Positions 7,949 to 16,595 of a stretch of DNA of 64,000 nucleotides are shown piece by piece. Both the position numbers and the translations under genes were made by a program. Positions within the stretch are counted from its first letter, which is position 1. Each line of letters opens with the position of its first letter. Source of the DNA: Agaribacillus aureus (GTDB lineage Bacteria > Bacteroidota > Bacteroidia > Cytophagales > Cyclobacteriaceae); assembly GCA_030442055.1 (NCBI GenBank), contig JAUJEB010000001.1:2480001-2544000 (forward strand). The letters are read 5' to 3'. The notes beneath the pieces were generated by a model, which worked only from the letters and a program-made list of their open reading frames with translations, did no database searches and had not been told where the DNA came from.

Positions 7949-9592
7949 TCAGGTTTTTTCGCTGATCATCTTATTTTTTTCCTTTGAACCACCATTAAGA
8001 ATAGTTCTTTCAAACTCCTTGAAAGGGTCACCGAGAGAATCTTTATCTTTGCGATGAATTAGTTCCAGCTCAATGTTTTTATAAGCTGAACCTCTTCCAA
8101 AATCCTCTATAATTTCAATCACATCCTGATCTATATTGACTGAATTTGAAGCATCGATGATAACATTTGAGTTTTCCGGAATATGATTCAAAGTTTGTAA
8201 AATAGCTGCCTTGTTCAAAAAGGTCACATCCTGCCCTAATACAATACGTATGGGCTCTCCTTCCTTATAAGTATCTGAGGAGAAAAAATATGGTTTTTTG
8301 AAATTGTTTCTTAAAATGTGGAAAATGGCAACAACCATACCCAGCCCAATGCCAAATAAAAGATCTTTAAAGACAATACCCAGGATGGTGATTATAAAAG
8401 GCAAGAATTGTGACCACCCCAGTTTATACATCTGACGGAAGAGTGCGGGTTTGGCCAACTTGTAGCCAACCAAGAATAAGATGGCTGCCAGACTGGCCAG
8501 GGGAATCAAATTAAGTATAAATGGGATGCTTACCACACAGCCCAGCATAATAATACCATGAAAAATGGCAGAAGCCTTGGTTCGTCCACCTGACTGGATA
8601 TTTGTCGAACTTCGAACAATAACCTGAGTAACCGGCAATCCGCCAATTAAACCTGCCACCAAATTTCCAATTCCCTGAGCTCTTAATTCCCGGTTGGCAG
8701 GAGCTACACGCTTGAAAGGATCTAGTTTGTCGGTAGCTTCAAGGCAAAGCAATGTCTCCAAGCTGGCAACTACCGCTACGACGATGGCAGCTACCCAGAC
8801 GTTAGGATTGGTTATTTGGCTAAAATCCGGAAGTGAAAATTGGCCAAAAAAACCTGCCACACTATCGGATACAGGTATGCTGACCACCTGCTCTGGTTTC
8901 AAAGCAAATTGTGGCATTGATTGAAAGAACAGGTTTAAAAGGATCCCGGCAATGACGACCATTAAAGGCCCCTGTATAATTTGGAAAACGCGCTGCTTTT
9001 TCATGAAAGGTAATTCCCAGAGCATCAGAATCAGCATAGAGACAACTGCGATGATAGTGGCTCCAGGGCTAATGAAATCCAACATGTAATACAACTCGGA
9101 TAAAGTGTTATGACCATCTGCCTGCTCGAAAAACACATCCCCCTCGAAATCTTTGTCATATCCGAAAGCATGAGGAATCTGCTTTAAAATAATGATAATG
9201 CCGATGCCGGAAAGCATGCCTTTGATCACCGAAGATGGAAAATAGTAACCGATGATTCCAGCTCTGGCTATCCCCAATAAAATCTGTATAATTCCAGCAA
9301 TGACAACGGAGAGTAAAAATATCTCAAATCCACCGAGGTCTTCAATGGTGGTTAGAACAATTACCGCGAGCCCTGCCGCAGGACCACTAACGCCAAGCTG
9401 AGATCCACTAAAAGATCCTACAATAATTCCGCCGACGATACCAGAAATAATACCTGAGAAAAGTGGTGCTCCGGAAGCCAATGCTATTCCCAGACATAAT
9501 GGGACAGCTACCAGAAAAACCACAATACTGGCTGGAAAATCATGTTTTAAATTTGCCAGAAACCCGGCTTTTAAACTATTGGGTGATTTCAT
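7949..9592 (-). CDS. SulP family inorganic anion transporter
   Basis: 547 aa, an SLC26/SulP transporter with 10-14 membrane spans (about residues 15-420) and a C-terminal cytoplasmic STAS domain (about 440-530). The N-terminal LKHDFPASIVVFLVAVPLCLGIALASGAP and the VQRS-like VIVRSSTNIQSGGRT region are typical. Members move sulfate or bicarbonate, often coupled to sodium or protons; in Bacteroidota they commonly neighbour carbonic anhydrase and are then taken to be bicarbonate carriers, but no carbonic anhydrase is seen here. It lies 139 bases downstream of the small exported protein gene on the same strand and may be co-transcribed with it. Confidence 0.9.
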   Translation of the reverse strand: MKSPNSLKAGFLANLKHDFPASIVVFLVAVPLCLGIALASGAPLFSGIISGIVGGIIVGSFSGSQLGVSGPAAGLAVIVLTTIEDLGGFEIFLLSVVIAGIIQILLGIARAGIIGYYFPSSVIKGMLSGIGIIIILKQIPHAFGYDKDFEGDVFFEQADGHNTLSELYYMLDFISPGATIIAVVSMLILMLWELPFMKKQRVFQIIQGPLMVVIAGILLNLFFQSMPQFALKPEQVVSIPVSDSVAGFFGQFSLPDFSQITNPNVWVAAIVVAVVASLETLLCLEATDKLDPFKRVAPANRELRAQGIGNLVAGLIGGLPVTQVIVRSSTNIQSGGRTKASAIFHGIIMLGCVVSIPFILNLIPLASLAAILFLVGYKLAKPALFRQMYKLGWSQFLPFIITILGIVFKDLLFGIGLGMVVAIFHILRNNFKKPYFFSSDTYKEGEPIRIVLGQDVTFLNKAAILQTLNHIPENSNVIIDASNSVNIDQDVIEIIEDFGRGSAYKNIELELIHRKDKDSLGDPFKEFERTILNGGSKEKNKMISEKT

Positions 9593-9731
9593 TTCATTAA
9601 GTTTTGAGATAGTAAAATACTCTCCAGAAAAAGATTTAATTAACCAATTACCTTAAGCAACAATAACAGGCGACTAGTTTGAGATTCTTGTTAGTTCGAA
9701 CCCATGTACATACGAACAGCCTTGTGAATGG

Positions 9732-10070
9732 TTACAGTAAAGTAAATACTGGTTCCGGAGGAGGGGTGGTGATATCCAGCAGATATTGCGATTTGGGGAA
9801 GTCCAGGTTATGGCCTGACGTTAAATTCCAAAAAGCTGATTGTCCATCCACTGCATTTATTTGATTTTTTACAAATTCGTCGGTTTCCGTTTCAAAAACT
9901 TCTTTTTCATTTTCCGATCCGCACTTGTCAAAATCAGCAAAATCCAACAATTCGCTCCTGACATCCATCAGCGCATTGCTCGCATAGAGGGTATGAATAC
10001 CACCTATCGTCAAAATAAGTGCTATCAATAATTTAGCGAAAATTACCCGCTGTGAAAGAAGTTGAGACAT
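9732..10070 (-). CDS. Small exported protein of unknown function
   Basis: 112 aa, not recognised. An N-terminal hydrophobic segment (about residues 12-30, ending YAS) should be a signal peptide or membrane anchor. The rest is acidic, with a single Cys near residue 50, an EKEVFETETDEF stretch, and a proline-rich C-terminus (ITTPPPEPVF). The reading frame is supported by a well-placed promoter (boxes at 10092-10099 and 10120-10123, about 20 bases upstream of the ATG). It is divergent from a TetR regulator, with a 13-base palindrome in the promoter spacer, and is transcribed toward the SulP transporter gene. Confidence 0.65.
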   Translation of the reverse strand: MSQLLSQRVIFAKLLIALILTIGGIHTLYASNALMDVRSELLDFADFDKCGSENEKEVFETETDEFVKNQINAVDGQSAFWNLTSGHNLDFPKSQYLLDITTPPPEPVFTLL

Positions 10071-10091
10071 CCGTGTAGGTAGTTATAAAAA

Positions 10092-10123
10092 CAAATTTAT
10101 AGTATTACTATTACTAAAGCAAA
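10092..10123 (-). promoter_or_regulatory. Promoter of the small exported protein gene
   Basis: Read on the minus strand: TTTG (10123-10120), 20 nt, then TAAATTTG (10099-10092), an exact match to the Bacteroidota consensus. The expected transcription start is near 10085, about 15 nt before the ATG at 10070. Confidence 0.65.
10099..10111. promoter_or_regulatory. Candidate TetR operator
   Basis: ATAGTA-T-TACTAT, a perfect 6+1+6 palindrome located between the -33 and -7 boxes of the small exported protein gene and 74 bases upstream of the divergent tetR ATG. The place is right for repression by steric exclusion of RNA polymerase. The link to the adjacent regulator is inference from position. Confidence 0.5.
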
Positions 10124-10184
10124 AATTACTATCATTCCTTTTCATAAAAATTTTATTATTTGTAAATTTAGGGATTATTTGACC

Positions 10185-10865
10185 ATGTCTATTTCTGTAC
10201 AAATCACAATTGACGAGAATTTATTCCTTAAGGATCCCCAGGAATCGAAATTAGGTAAAAAGGCTATAAAAGAAGGCATTTCATTGCTTGATGAAATTGG
10301 TTTAGAGGCTTTTACTTTTAAAAAACTGGCGACGAGAATGGGGTCTACCGAAGCTACGATCTATCGTTACTTTGAGAATAAACATCTATTTCTGGTGTAT
10401 CTATTATCATGGTACTGGGAATGGATGCGATTCAGAATCGATTTTAACTCGATGAATATCGTCGATCCCCATGAAAAAATTAAGATTGTGATTAAAACCA
10501 TCGTTGATACCGTCCGGTTAAGTACGCCGGCTGAATACATTGACAGGGATGCCTTACACCGGATTGTAGTGGTTGAAGGACCAAAAGCCTATCATATCAA
10601 GCAGGTGGATAAAGAAAACAAACAGGGATATTTTAAAACGCTGAAGGCATTAAACAAAAAAATTGCCGACATACTGCTAGTAATTAATCCCAAGTTCCCC
10701 TATCCCAAAGCTCTGGCCAGTAATCTTCTTGAAATGGGCAATGATCATTTTTATTATGCCCAACATTTACCCGGTCTAACTGATATTAATTTAAAGAACG
10801 GTAGTATGGATGAGCTGGAGCAATTAATGGAATTCTATGTCTTCAGGTTGCTGGGCAAGAGCTAA
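10185..10865 (+). CDS. TetR/AcrR family transcriptional regulator
   Basis: 226 aa from the ATG at 10185; an in-frame TTG two codons upstream is less likely. The N-terminal helix-turn-helix (about residues 24-70) has the family pattern: KAIKEGISLLDEIG, then AFTFKKLATRMGSTEATIYRYFENK with the recognition helix ending in the YRYF signature. The C-terminal ligand domain is all-helical and not recognisable by ligand type. It is divergent from the small exported protein gene, in whose promoter a palindromic site lies, so a local repressor role on that gene, and perhaps on the SulP transporter gene behind it, is likely. Confidence 0.85.
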   Translation: MSISVQITIDENLFLKDPQESKLGKKAIKEGISLLDEIGLEAFTFKKLATRMGSTEATIYRYFENKHLFLVYLLSWYWEWMRFRIDFNSMNIVDPHEKIKIVIKTIVDTVRLSTPAEYIDRDALHRIVVVEGPKAYHIKQVDKENKQGYFKTLKALNKKIADILLVINPKFPYPKALASNLLEMGNDHFYYAQHLPGLTDINLKNGSMDELEQLMEFYVFRLLGKS

Positions 10866-10897
10866 CCACATCGCTTTCTCTTTGTCATCCACCGCTA

Positions 10898-11968
10898 CTA
10901 CTTGATATACCTAAAATCATGTCCCGACTTTAATTGTTTCAGGAATTCAAACATTAAGTCAACTACATGAGCAACATCATCCTTATGTGCCGTTTCCACG
11001 GTAGTATGCATATATTTTAAAGATAGCGATATCAGTGCTGAAGCCACGCCAGCATTGGAATAGGCAAATGCATCAGTATCCGTGCCGGTAGAGCGGCTGG
11101 CCGAGGCCCGTTGGAAAGGTATGCGCTTCTTTTCAGCTACCTCGATAATCATGTTCAACAGATTATTCTGAACCGCGGGACCATAGGTCAGCACAGGTCC
11201 CTTGCCAGCTTTCTGAAATCCGGTAACTTTTTTATTGTACATAGGGGAAGTCGTATCATGACAAACATCGGTAACAATGGCTACGTCAGGATTGATACGC
11301 TCTGCGATCATCTGCGCTCCTCTTAAACCAATTTCTTCCTGCACCGCGTTAACCACATACAGACCAAAAGGCAGTTTCACCTTTTTTTCTTTTATCTTTC
11401 TGGCCACTTCCGCAATCATAAAACCACCTATCCGGTTGTCCAGCGCCCTGCCTGTATAGTATTTATCATTCAATATTGTGAACTCGTCTTCAAACGTAAT
11501 CACACATCCCACGTGCACGCCAAGCGCTTCCAACTCGTCTTTTGACTCGCAGCCGCAATCTATGAAGATATTTTTCACGCTTGGTGTTTCTTCCTTTCCC
11601 TTGTCTCTGACATGAATAGCCGGCCAACCAAACACGCCCTTCACTATACCCTTATTGGTATGGATATTCACTCTTTTGGATGGCGCTATCTGGTGGTCGG
11701 ATCCTCCGTTTCTTACCACGTAGATGTAGCCGTCGTCTGTAATATAATTGACAAACCAGGAGATTTCATCCGCATGTGCCTCAATAACCACCTTATAATC
11801 GGCCTGAGGGTTGACAACACCTACCGCCGTACCATAGGTGTCTGTAAAATACTCATCGATAAACGGCTTCATATAATCGAGCCAAATCTGTTGGCCCGAC
11901 GACTCAAACCCGGTGGGTGATGGGTTGTTTAGATATGTTTCCAGGAATTTTTGACTTTTTTTATCCAT
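10898..11968 (-). CDS. M42 family metallo-aminopeptidase
   Basis: 356 aa from the ATG at 11968 (an in-frame TTG two codons earlier gives no conserved residues). M42 enzymes are dinuclear, usually dodecameric tetrahedral (TET) aminopeptidases that degrade peptides left by proteases. Metal ligands are visible in order: His in EAHADEI, Asp in GRALDNRIGG, the Glu pair in QEEIGLRG, Asp in VTDVCHDT and the C-terminal His in ETAHKDD. The STGTDTDAF loop near residue 300 is also typical. It follows the SDR gene by about 12 bases, third in an operon with acyl-CoA carboxylase beta. Substrate preference cannot be told. Confidence 0.9.
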   Translation of the reverse strand: MDKKSQKFLETYLNNPSPTGFESSGQQIWLDYMKPFIDEYFTDTYGTAVGVVNPQADYKVVIEAHADEISWFVNYITDDGYIYVVRNGGSDHQIAPSKRVNIHTNKGIVKGVFGWPAIHVRDKGKEETPSVKNIFIDCGCESKDELEALGVHVGCVITFEDEFTILNDKYYTGRALDNRIGGFMIAEVARKIKEKKVKLPFGLYVVNAVQEEIGLRGAQMIAERINPDVAIVTDVCHDTTSPMYNKKVTGFQKAGKGPVLTYGPAVQNNLLNMIIEVAEKKRIPFQRASASRSTGTDTDAFAYSNAGVASALISLSLKYMHTTVETAHKDDVAHVVDLMFEFLKQLKSGHDFRYIK

Positions 11969-11980
11969 CTTCAAAATGTT

Positions 11981-12688
11981 TCATATTGACCGGGTGATAC
12001 CACCATCCACTCTAATATTCTGACCTGTTATGTAGCCTGCATCATCAGAAAGCAGAAATGCCACAGTTTTGGCAATTTCATTGGTTTTCCCGGATCTGTT
12101 TAAAGGAATTTGTTTTTTAATGTCTTCAGTGATCGCATAAGTATCAATAAATCCGGGTAGGACGTTATTCATCCGGATATTACTGCTGCCATATCGGTTG
12201 GCATACAATTTCATATAGCTACCCAAAGCAGCCCTGAAAGTAGAGGATACCGGAAATGAGGCGGAAGGCTCAAAGGCGGAAAATGTGGAAATATTGACAA
12301 TTGCCCCTTTTTTCTGGTTAATCATAAACGGCGTGACCAAACGGGAGATCCTTATAACATTCATCAGCACCTGATTCATCCCTTTCATCCAGTCAGCGTC
12401 TGTAATTTCCAATAAATCTCCTTTTGGCGGGTGGCCTGTATTATTTACCACGCCATCGATACGACCAAATTTTTCGATGACCAGATCGACGCATTTTTTC
12501 AGGTCCTCGGCATTCTCGGTTGATCCTGTCACCGGCACCGCCCCAAGGCTATCGGCCAATGACACTACAGCTTCCGATCTTGACATTAAAACCAGCGAAG
12601 CCTGATTTAAGGCCAATTCCTTTGCAATTGCCGCTCCCATGCCACGGCTGGCGGCAGTCACCAAAAAAACCTTGTCCTTAAAATTCAT
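11981..12688 (-). CDS. SDR-fold protein lacking the catalytic Tyr/Lys
   Basis: 235 aa with a Rossmann fold of the short-chain dehydrogenase family. The dinucleotide loop is [12 protein letters not shown] near residue 10, an imperfect TGxxxGxG, and NNTGHPP stands for the usual NNAG. The active-site Ser region is present (NISTFSA), but where YxxxK is expected the sequence reads [10 protein letters not shown], so Tyr is replaced by Ser and Lys by Arg. This matches the ketoacyl-reductase-like SDR subgroup known for an imperfect tetrad. It may bind a nucleotide or acyl-CoA without classical redox chemistry. The C-terminus (GQNIRVDGG) is normal. It overlaps the carboxylase gene by 4 bases, suggesting coupled synthesis. 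Confidence 0.85.
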   Translation of the reverse strand: MNFKDKVFLVTAASRGMGAAIAKELALNQASLVLMSRSEAVVSLADSLGAVPVTGSTENAEDLKKCVDLVIEKFGRIDGVVNNTGHPPKGDLLEITDADWMKGMNQVLMNVIRISRLVTPFMINQKKGAIVNISTFSAFEPSASFPVSSTFRAALGSYMKLYANRYGSSNIRMNNVLPGFIDTYAITEDIKKQIPLNRSGKTNEIAKTVAFLLSDDAGYITGQNIRVDGGITRSI

Positions 12689-14277
12689 AGTGGTATATTA
12701 CCATGCTTTTTCTTTGGTAGCTGGTCTACCTTGTTTTCCAATATTTTGAAGGCTGACATTAGTTTTTTTCTGGTGTCTTCCGGTAAGATCACATCGTCTA
12801 TGTAGCCGCGGTTGGCAGCCCGGTAGGGATTAGCAAATTTCTCTGTATATTCATTTATCTTTTCTTGCAATTTTTCTTCAGCATTTTCAGCGGCACCTAT
12901 TTCTTTTTTGAAAATAATTTCTGAAGCACCCTTTGCTCCCATTACGGCTATCTCAGACGTGGGCCAGGCGTAATTCATATCGGCACCGATGTGTTTCGAA
13001 TTCATCACATCGTAGGCACCTCCATAGGCTTTTCGGGTAATAACCGTAACCCTTGGCACGGTAGCTTCGCTGAAAGCATATAATAATTTCGCGCCATTGG
13101 TGATGATGGCATTCCATTCCTGGTCAGTACCGGGTAAAAACCCGGGAACATCCTCCAAAACAAGTAATGGTACATTAAACGAGTCACAAAATCTCACAAA
13201 CCTGGCAGCCTTGGTACTGGCATGAATATCTAATACACCGGCCAGGGAAGCGGGTTGGTTACCGACAATACCAATGCTTCGTCCACCTAGTCTGGCGAAT
13301 CCCACCACTATATTCTCCGCAAAGTTTTTGTGTACCTCAAAAAAGCTATCCTCATCTACTATGCCTTCAATAACCGTACGCATATCGTAGGGCTGGTTGG
13401 GGTTTTCTGGTATGATATCATTAAGCACAGGCCTTTTTTCATCTCCCTGGTTAACGTAATGGGTAAATGGTGGATCGTCTTCACAGTTTTGAGGTATGTA
13501 GCTCAGGAGCTTTTTGATATTGTTCAGACATTCTACTTCATTGCTACATGAAAAATGGGTTACACCGCTTTTAATACTGTGGGTACTGGCTCCTCCCAGC
13601 TCTTCGGATGTTACATCTTCCTGCGTAACTGTTTTTACCACATTAGGCCCGGTGACAAACATGTAAGACGTATTTTCCACCATCAATATGAAATCTGTAA
13701 TTGCCGGGGAATAAACCGCTCCTCCGGCGCAAGGACCCATAATTGCCGAAATCTGTGGAATAACTCCGGAGGCAAGGGTATTTCTATAAAAAATATCGGC
13801 GTATCCGGCCAGAGACACTACACCTTCCTGAATTCTTGCCCCTCCGGAATCATTTAACCCAATGACTGGTATTCCGTTTTTCATGGCCAGGTCCATAATT
13901 TTGACAATTTTTTCCGCATGTGTTTCGGAAAGGGAACCCCCAAAAACCGTGAAGTCTTGCGAAAAAACATAAACCGGCCTTCCTGCTATGGTGCCATGAC
14001 CCGTTACAACGCCGTCGCCCAGGTAATGTTCCTCACTCAGTCCAAAGTCGGTAGCGCGATGCTTGACCAACATGCCGATTTCTTCAAACGAGTCCTCATC
14101 GAGTAACATATGAATTCTTTCCCTGGCGGTTAGTTTTCCTTTTTTATGTTGGGAATCTATTCTAGCCTGTCCTCCACCCAGCAATGCCTCCTCTTTCTTA
14201 GCCTTCAGCATATCAAATTTTTCCTTTTTGGATAGATTGTTTTGGTGGTTAAGTTGTTTGTTGTTTTCTTTTTTCAT
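12685..14277 (-). CDS. Acyl-CoA carboxylase carboxyltransferase (beta) subunit
   Basis: 530 aa from the ATG at 14277; a GTG seven codons upstream (14298) is possible. It is a crotonase-fold carboxyltransferase of the PccB/AccD5 type that moves CO2 from carboxybiotin to acetyl- or propionyl-CoA. Visible motifs: [12 protein letters not shown] (first oxyanion site), [14 protein letters not shown], and in the C-terminal half [19 protein letters not shown] and [11 protein letters not shown]. The biotin carrier protein gene at 55372 and biotin ligase gene at 61996 in the same window could serve it, although no carboxylase subunit (AccC) is seen. Downstream SDR and M42 genes form an operon. Substrate chain length is not certain. 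Confidence 0.92.
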   Translation of the reverse strand: MKKENNKQLNHQNNLSKKEKFDMLKAKKEEALLGGGQARIDSQHKKGKLTARERIHMLLDEDSFEEIGMLVKHRATDFGLSEEHYLGDGVVTGHGTIAGRPVYVFSQDFTVFGGSLSETHAEKIVKIMDLAMKNGIPVIGLNDSGGARIQEGVVSLAGYADIFYRNTLASGVIPQISAIMGPCAGGAVYSPAITDFILMVENTSYMFVTGPNVVKTVTQEDVTSEELGGASTHSIKSGVTHFSCSNEVECLNNIKKLLSYIPQNCEDDPPFTHYVNQGDEKRPVLNDIIPENPNQPYDMRTVIEGIVDEDSFFEVHKNFAENIVVGFARLGGRSIGIVGNQPASLAGVLDIHASTKAARFVRFCDSFNVPLLVLEDVPGFLPGTDQEWNAIITNGAKLLYAFSEATVPRVTVITRKAYGGAYDVMNSKHIGADMNYAWPTSEIAVMGAKGASEIIFKKEIGAAENAEEKLQEKINEYTEKFANPYRAANRGYIDDVILPEDTRKKLMSAFKILENKVDQLPKKKHGNIPL

Positions 14278-14435
14278 CCTTGCTTGACTAATTGTCACTC
14301 AATATATAGGGAAATTCCTGGTATTCAAATATAGGCAGGCCGTTGATAAATTTAAAAAGATCTGCTTTTTAAAAATCCATTCTGGCATTAGTGAATATTT
14401 AAATGATTATTTTCTCGGAGATTGACATTATATGT

Positions 14436-14443
14436 TATCTTGC
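14436..14443 (+). promoter_or_regulatory. -7 box of the Ppx/GppA gene
   Basis: TATCTTGC, close to TAnnTTTG, 18 nt upstream of the ATG at 14461. No clear -33 box. If real, translation must start at 14461 and not at the upstream TTG (14422). Confidence 0.35.
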
Positions 14444-14460
14444 GCAAAATTTATGCATGG

Positions 14461-15399
14461 ATGACAAAGAAAATAGCCGTTATTGATTTAGGCACCAATA
14501 CTTTTCATATTCTTATAGCGGAGATTTCGTCTGCTGGTATGAAAGTATTACACACAGAGAAAATATCTGTAAAAATCGGCAGGGGGGGCATCAATGACGG
14601 ACTTATAACCGATTCCGCGCAAAAAAGGGCATTAAATGCGCTGGCACATTTTAAAGCAAAGATTGATGAATATGAAGAGATCGAGATATTTGCCACGGCC
14701 ACAAGTGCTATCAGAAGTGCCAAAAATGGTAAGGACCTGGTAGAAAAAATCAGACATCAAACCAGTATTGAAGTACAGATAATTTCCGGTGACCTGGAAG
14801 CTCAATATATTTATGACGCCGTCAAAAAAGGTGTGAAATTGGGGGATGAGACGTCGTTGATTATGGATATCGGCGGTGGGAGTGTGGAGTTTATTATCTG
14901 TAATGAACAAAAGATCTTCTGGAAAGAAAGTTTCGAAATAGGGGCGCAAAGATTGCTTGATTTATTTCACTATCATGACCCTATCCTTCCGGAGGAAATA
15001 GATAATCTGGTTTTATTTCTAACCGACCGTCTCCTTAGCCTGATCCAGGCTTGTCGTAAATATAATCCAACGGTATTAGTGGGCTCCTCAGGGTCATTCG
15101 ATACCTTTAGTGACATTTACAGGCTTAAATCAGGCCTGAAAAAAAACAGTGAACAAACTGAATTGCCTTTGTCAGTGGATAGTTTTCACAAAATGCACAT
15201 AGACATCATCAGTAAAAATAAAGATCAAAGGATGGCTATCCCCGGAATGGTTGAAATGCGCGCCGATATGATTGTAGTAGCCTCAATACTTGTTAACTTT
15301 ATTATCATCCGTTGCGACTTAAAAAAAGTCAGAGTATCATCCTATTCGTTAAAAGAAGGTTTACTTTTCAATATCCTTGACCGCCTGAATAACCGTTGA
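14461..15399 (+). CDS. Ppx/GppA family phosphatase
   Basis: 312 aa, an ASKHA-fold exopolyphosphatase or guanosine pentaphosphate phosphatase. The phosphate-1 motif VIDLGTNTFHI starts at about residue 6, the phosphate-2 motif is IMDIGGGSVEFII (about 138-150), and a GSSGSFDTF segment lies near residue 210. It is at the short end of the family and lacks the C-terminal HD domain found in longer members. Substrate could be polyphosphate or pppGpp. The ATG at 14461 is chosen because the protein then begins right at the conserved motif; the open frame continues 13 codons upstream to a TTG. Confidence 0.88.
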   Translation: MTKKIAVIDLGTNTFHILIAEISSAGMKVLHTEKISVKIGRGGINDGLITDSAQKRALNALAHFKAKIDEYEEIEIFATATSAIRSAKNGKDLVEKIRHQTSIEVQIISGDLEAQYIYDAVKKGVKLGDETSLIMDIGGGSVEFIICNEQKIFWKESFEIGAQRLLDLFHYHDPILPEEIDNLVLFLTDRLLSLIQACRKYNPTVLVGSSGSFDTFSDIYRLKSGLKKNSEQTELPLSVDSFHKMHIDIISKNKDQRMAIPGMVEMRADMIVVASILVNFIIIRCDLKKVRVSSYSLKEGLLFNILDRLNNR

Positions 15400-15441
15400 T
15401 CTTATGCAACAACAAATTAGGCTTATTAAGAAATAATATTT

Positions 15442-15449
15442 TATTTTTG
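15442..15449 (+). promoter_or_regulatory. -7 box of the Ldh2-type dehydrogenase gene
   Basis: TATTTTTG, an exact TAnnTTTG match, 63 nt before the ATG. The predicted transcript would begin inside a small hairpin (GGCTT at 15452-15456, AAGCC at 15461-15465). No clear -33 box. Confidence 0.45.
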
Positions 15450-15512
15450 CAGGCTTATGCAAGCCGACAATTTATTATTGTTTAGCAGTAGAATTAATTT
15501 ACCGTAAGCTTT

Positions 15513-16595
15513 ATGACCAAATTCTCTTTTCAATCCTTAAAGGAATTTACAAGAAATGTTTTTCTGGCCATAGGATGTGACCGTGACGATGCTGAATTGG
15601 CAAGTGACGTATTACTTTCGGCGGATCTGAGAGGGGTGGACTCACATGGTGTTGCCAGGTTAATCGGCTATGTGCGATTGTGGGAAGGTGCCAGGATCAA
15701 TGGCCGGCCGGAAGTTGGCGTTGTTCATGAAACGCCCGGCACGGCGGTAGTAGATGGCGATAAAGGCTTAGGATTGGTCGTTGCGCCAAAAGCTATGGAG
15801 ATAGCTATTGACAAAGCCCGCCAGGTGGGAACGGGATGGGTAGCTATTAAGAATTCAAATCATTTTGGTATTGCCGGCTATCACGCGATGATGGCTCTTG
15901 AGCATGACATGATCGGCATCGCCATGACCAATGCAAGCCCGCTGGTAGCTCCGACTTTCTCTGTGGAAAGACTTTTAGGTACCAATCCGATAGCTGTAGC
16001 CATACCGGCAGACAAGGAGCCTCCTTTTGTAGCTGACTTTTCAACTACCACCGCCGCAAACGGTAAGTTGGAAATACTGCAACGTAAGCAGGAAGAAGCA
16101 CCAATAGGCTGGGTACAAACCAACGAGGGACAAGCGTCCACCGATCCAGGTGTGCTAAAAAAAGGCGGGGCCTTGTTGCCATTGGGAGGAGACAGGGATC
16201 ATGGCAGTCATAAAGGATACTGTCTGGGTTCTATTGTAGATATCTTCTCTGCCATACTTAGTGGCGCAAATTATGGCCCATGGGTACCCCCATTTGTAAG
16301 CTTTCTTCCGGTTTCAGATGACCCGGTTGGCGAGGGTATAGGTCATTTTGTGGGTGCTATGAGAGTTGATGCCTTCAGACCAGGCCATGAGTTTAAGCAA
16401 CATATGGACAATTGGATAGGGAGATTTCGCAGTGCTAAAACTGTCAATGGTCAGGAAAGTGTTTACATACCTGGAGATCCGGAGCGGATTTCAGAAGAAA
16501 AAAGAAAAAAAGAAGGTATTGAACTATTGCCAGCAGTAGTCAGCGATCTTCACAGTTTAGCTGACAAATTTGATCTCAGCTTACCTTCGGATTAA
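15513..16595 (+). CDS. Malate/L-lactate dehydrogenase family oxidoreductase (Ldh2)
   Basis: 360 aa, a cytosolic NAD(P)H-dependent 2-hydroxyacid dehydrogenase of the MDH2/Ldh2 fold, distinct from Rossmann-type malate dehydrogenase. Visible family blocks: DLRGVDSHGVARL, with the catalytic His region, near residue 45; KNSNHFGIAGYH near 117; TNASPLVAPTFSVERLLGTNPIA near 147; and GSHKGYCLGSIVDIFSAILSGA near 230. Members act on malate, lactate, ureidoglycolate or sulfolactate, and the substrate cannot be read from sequence. Its stop overlaps the stop of the convergent beta-barrel gene within TTAA. Confidence 0.9.
   Translation: MTKFSFQSLKEFTRNVFLAIGCDRDDAELASDVLLSADLRGVDSHGVARLIGYVRLWEGARINGRPEVGVVHETPGTAVVDGDKGLGLVVAPKAMEIAIDKARQVGTGWVAIKNSNHFGIAGYHAMMALEHDMIGIAMTNASPLVAPTFSVERLLGTNPIAVAIPADKEPPFVADFSTTTAANGKLEILQRKQEEAPIGWVQTNEGQASTDPGVLKKGGALLPLGGDRDHGSHKGYCLGSIVDIFSAILSGANYGPWVPPFVSFLPVSDDPVGEGIGHFVGAMRVDAFRPGHEFKQHMDNWIGRFRSAKTVNGQESVYIPGDPERISEEKRKKEGIELLPAVVSDLHSLADKFDLSLPSD

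Noticed and set aside
9694-9717. GTTCG...CGAAC inverted repeat with ATGTACAT inside, between the small gene and sulP
   Set aside because: Only 5 bp of outer stem and no T-run; it resembles a tRNA T-loop by chance but no cloverleaf can be drawn.
9679-9864. 61-residue frame on the plus strand
   Set aside because: Antisense to the small exported protein gene, no family signal, no promoter or start context.
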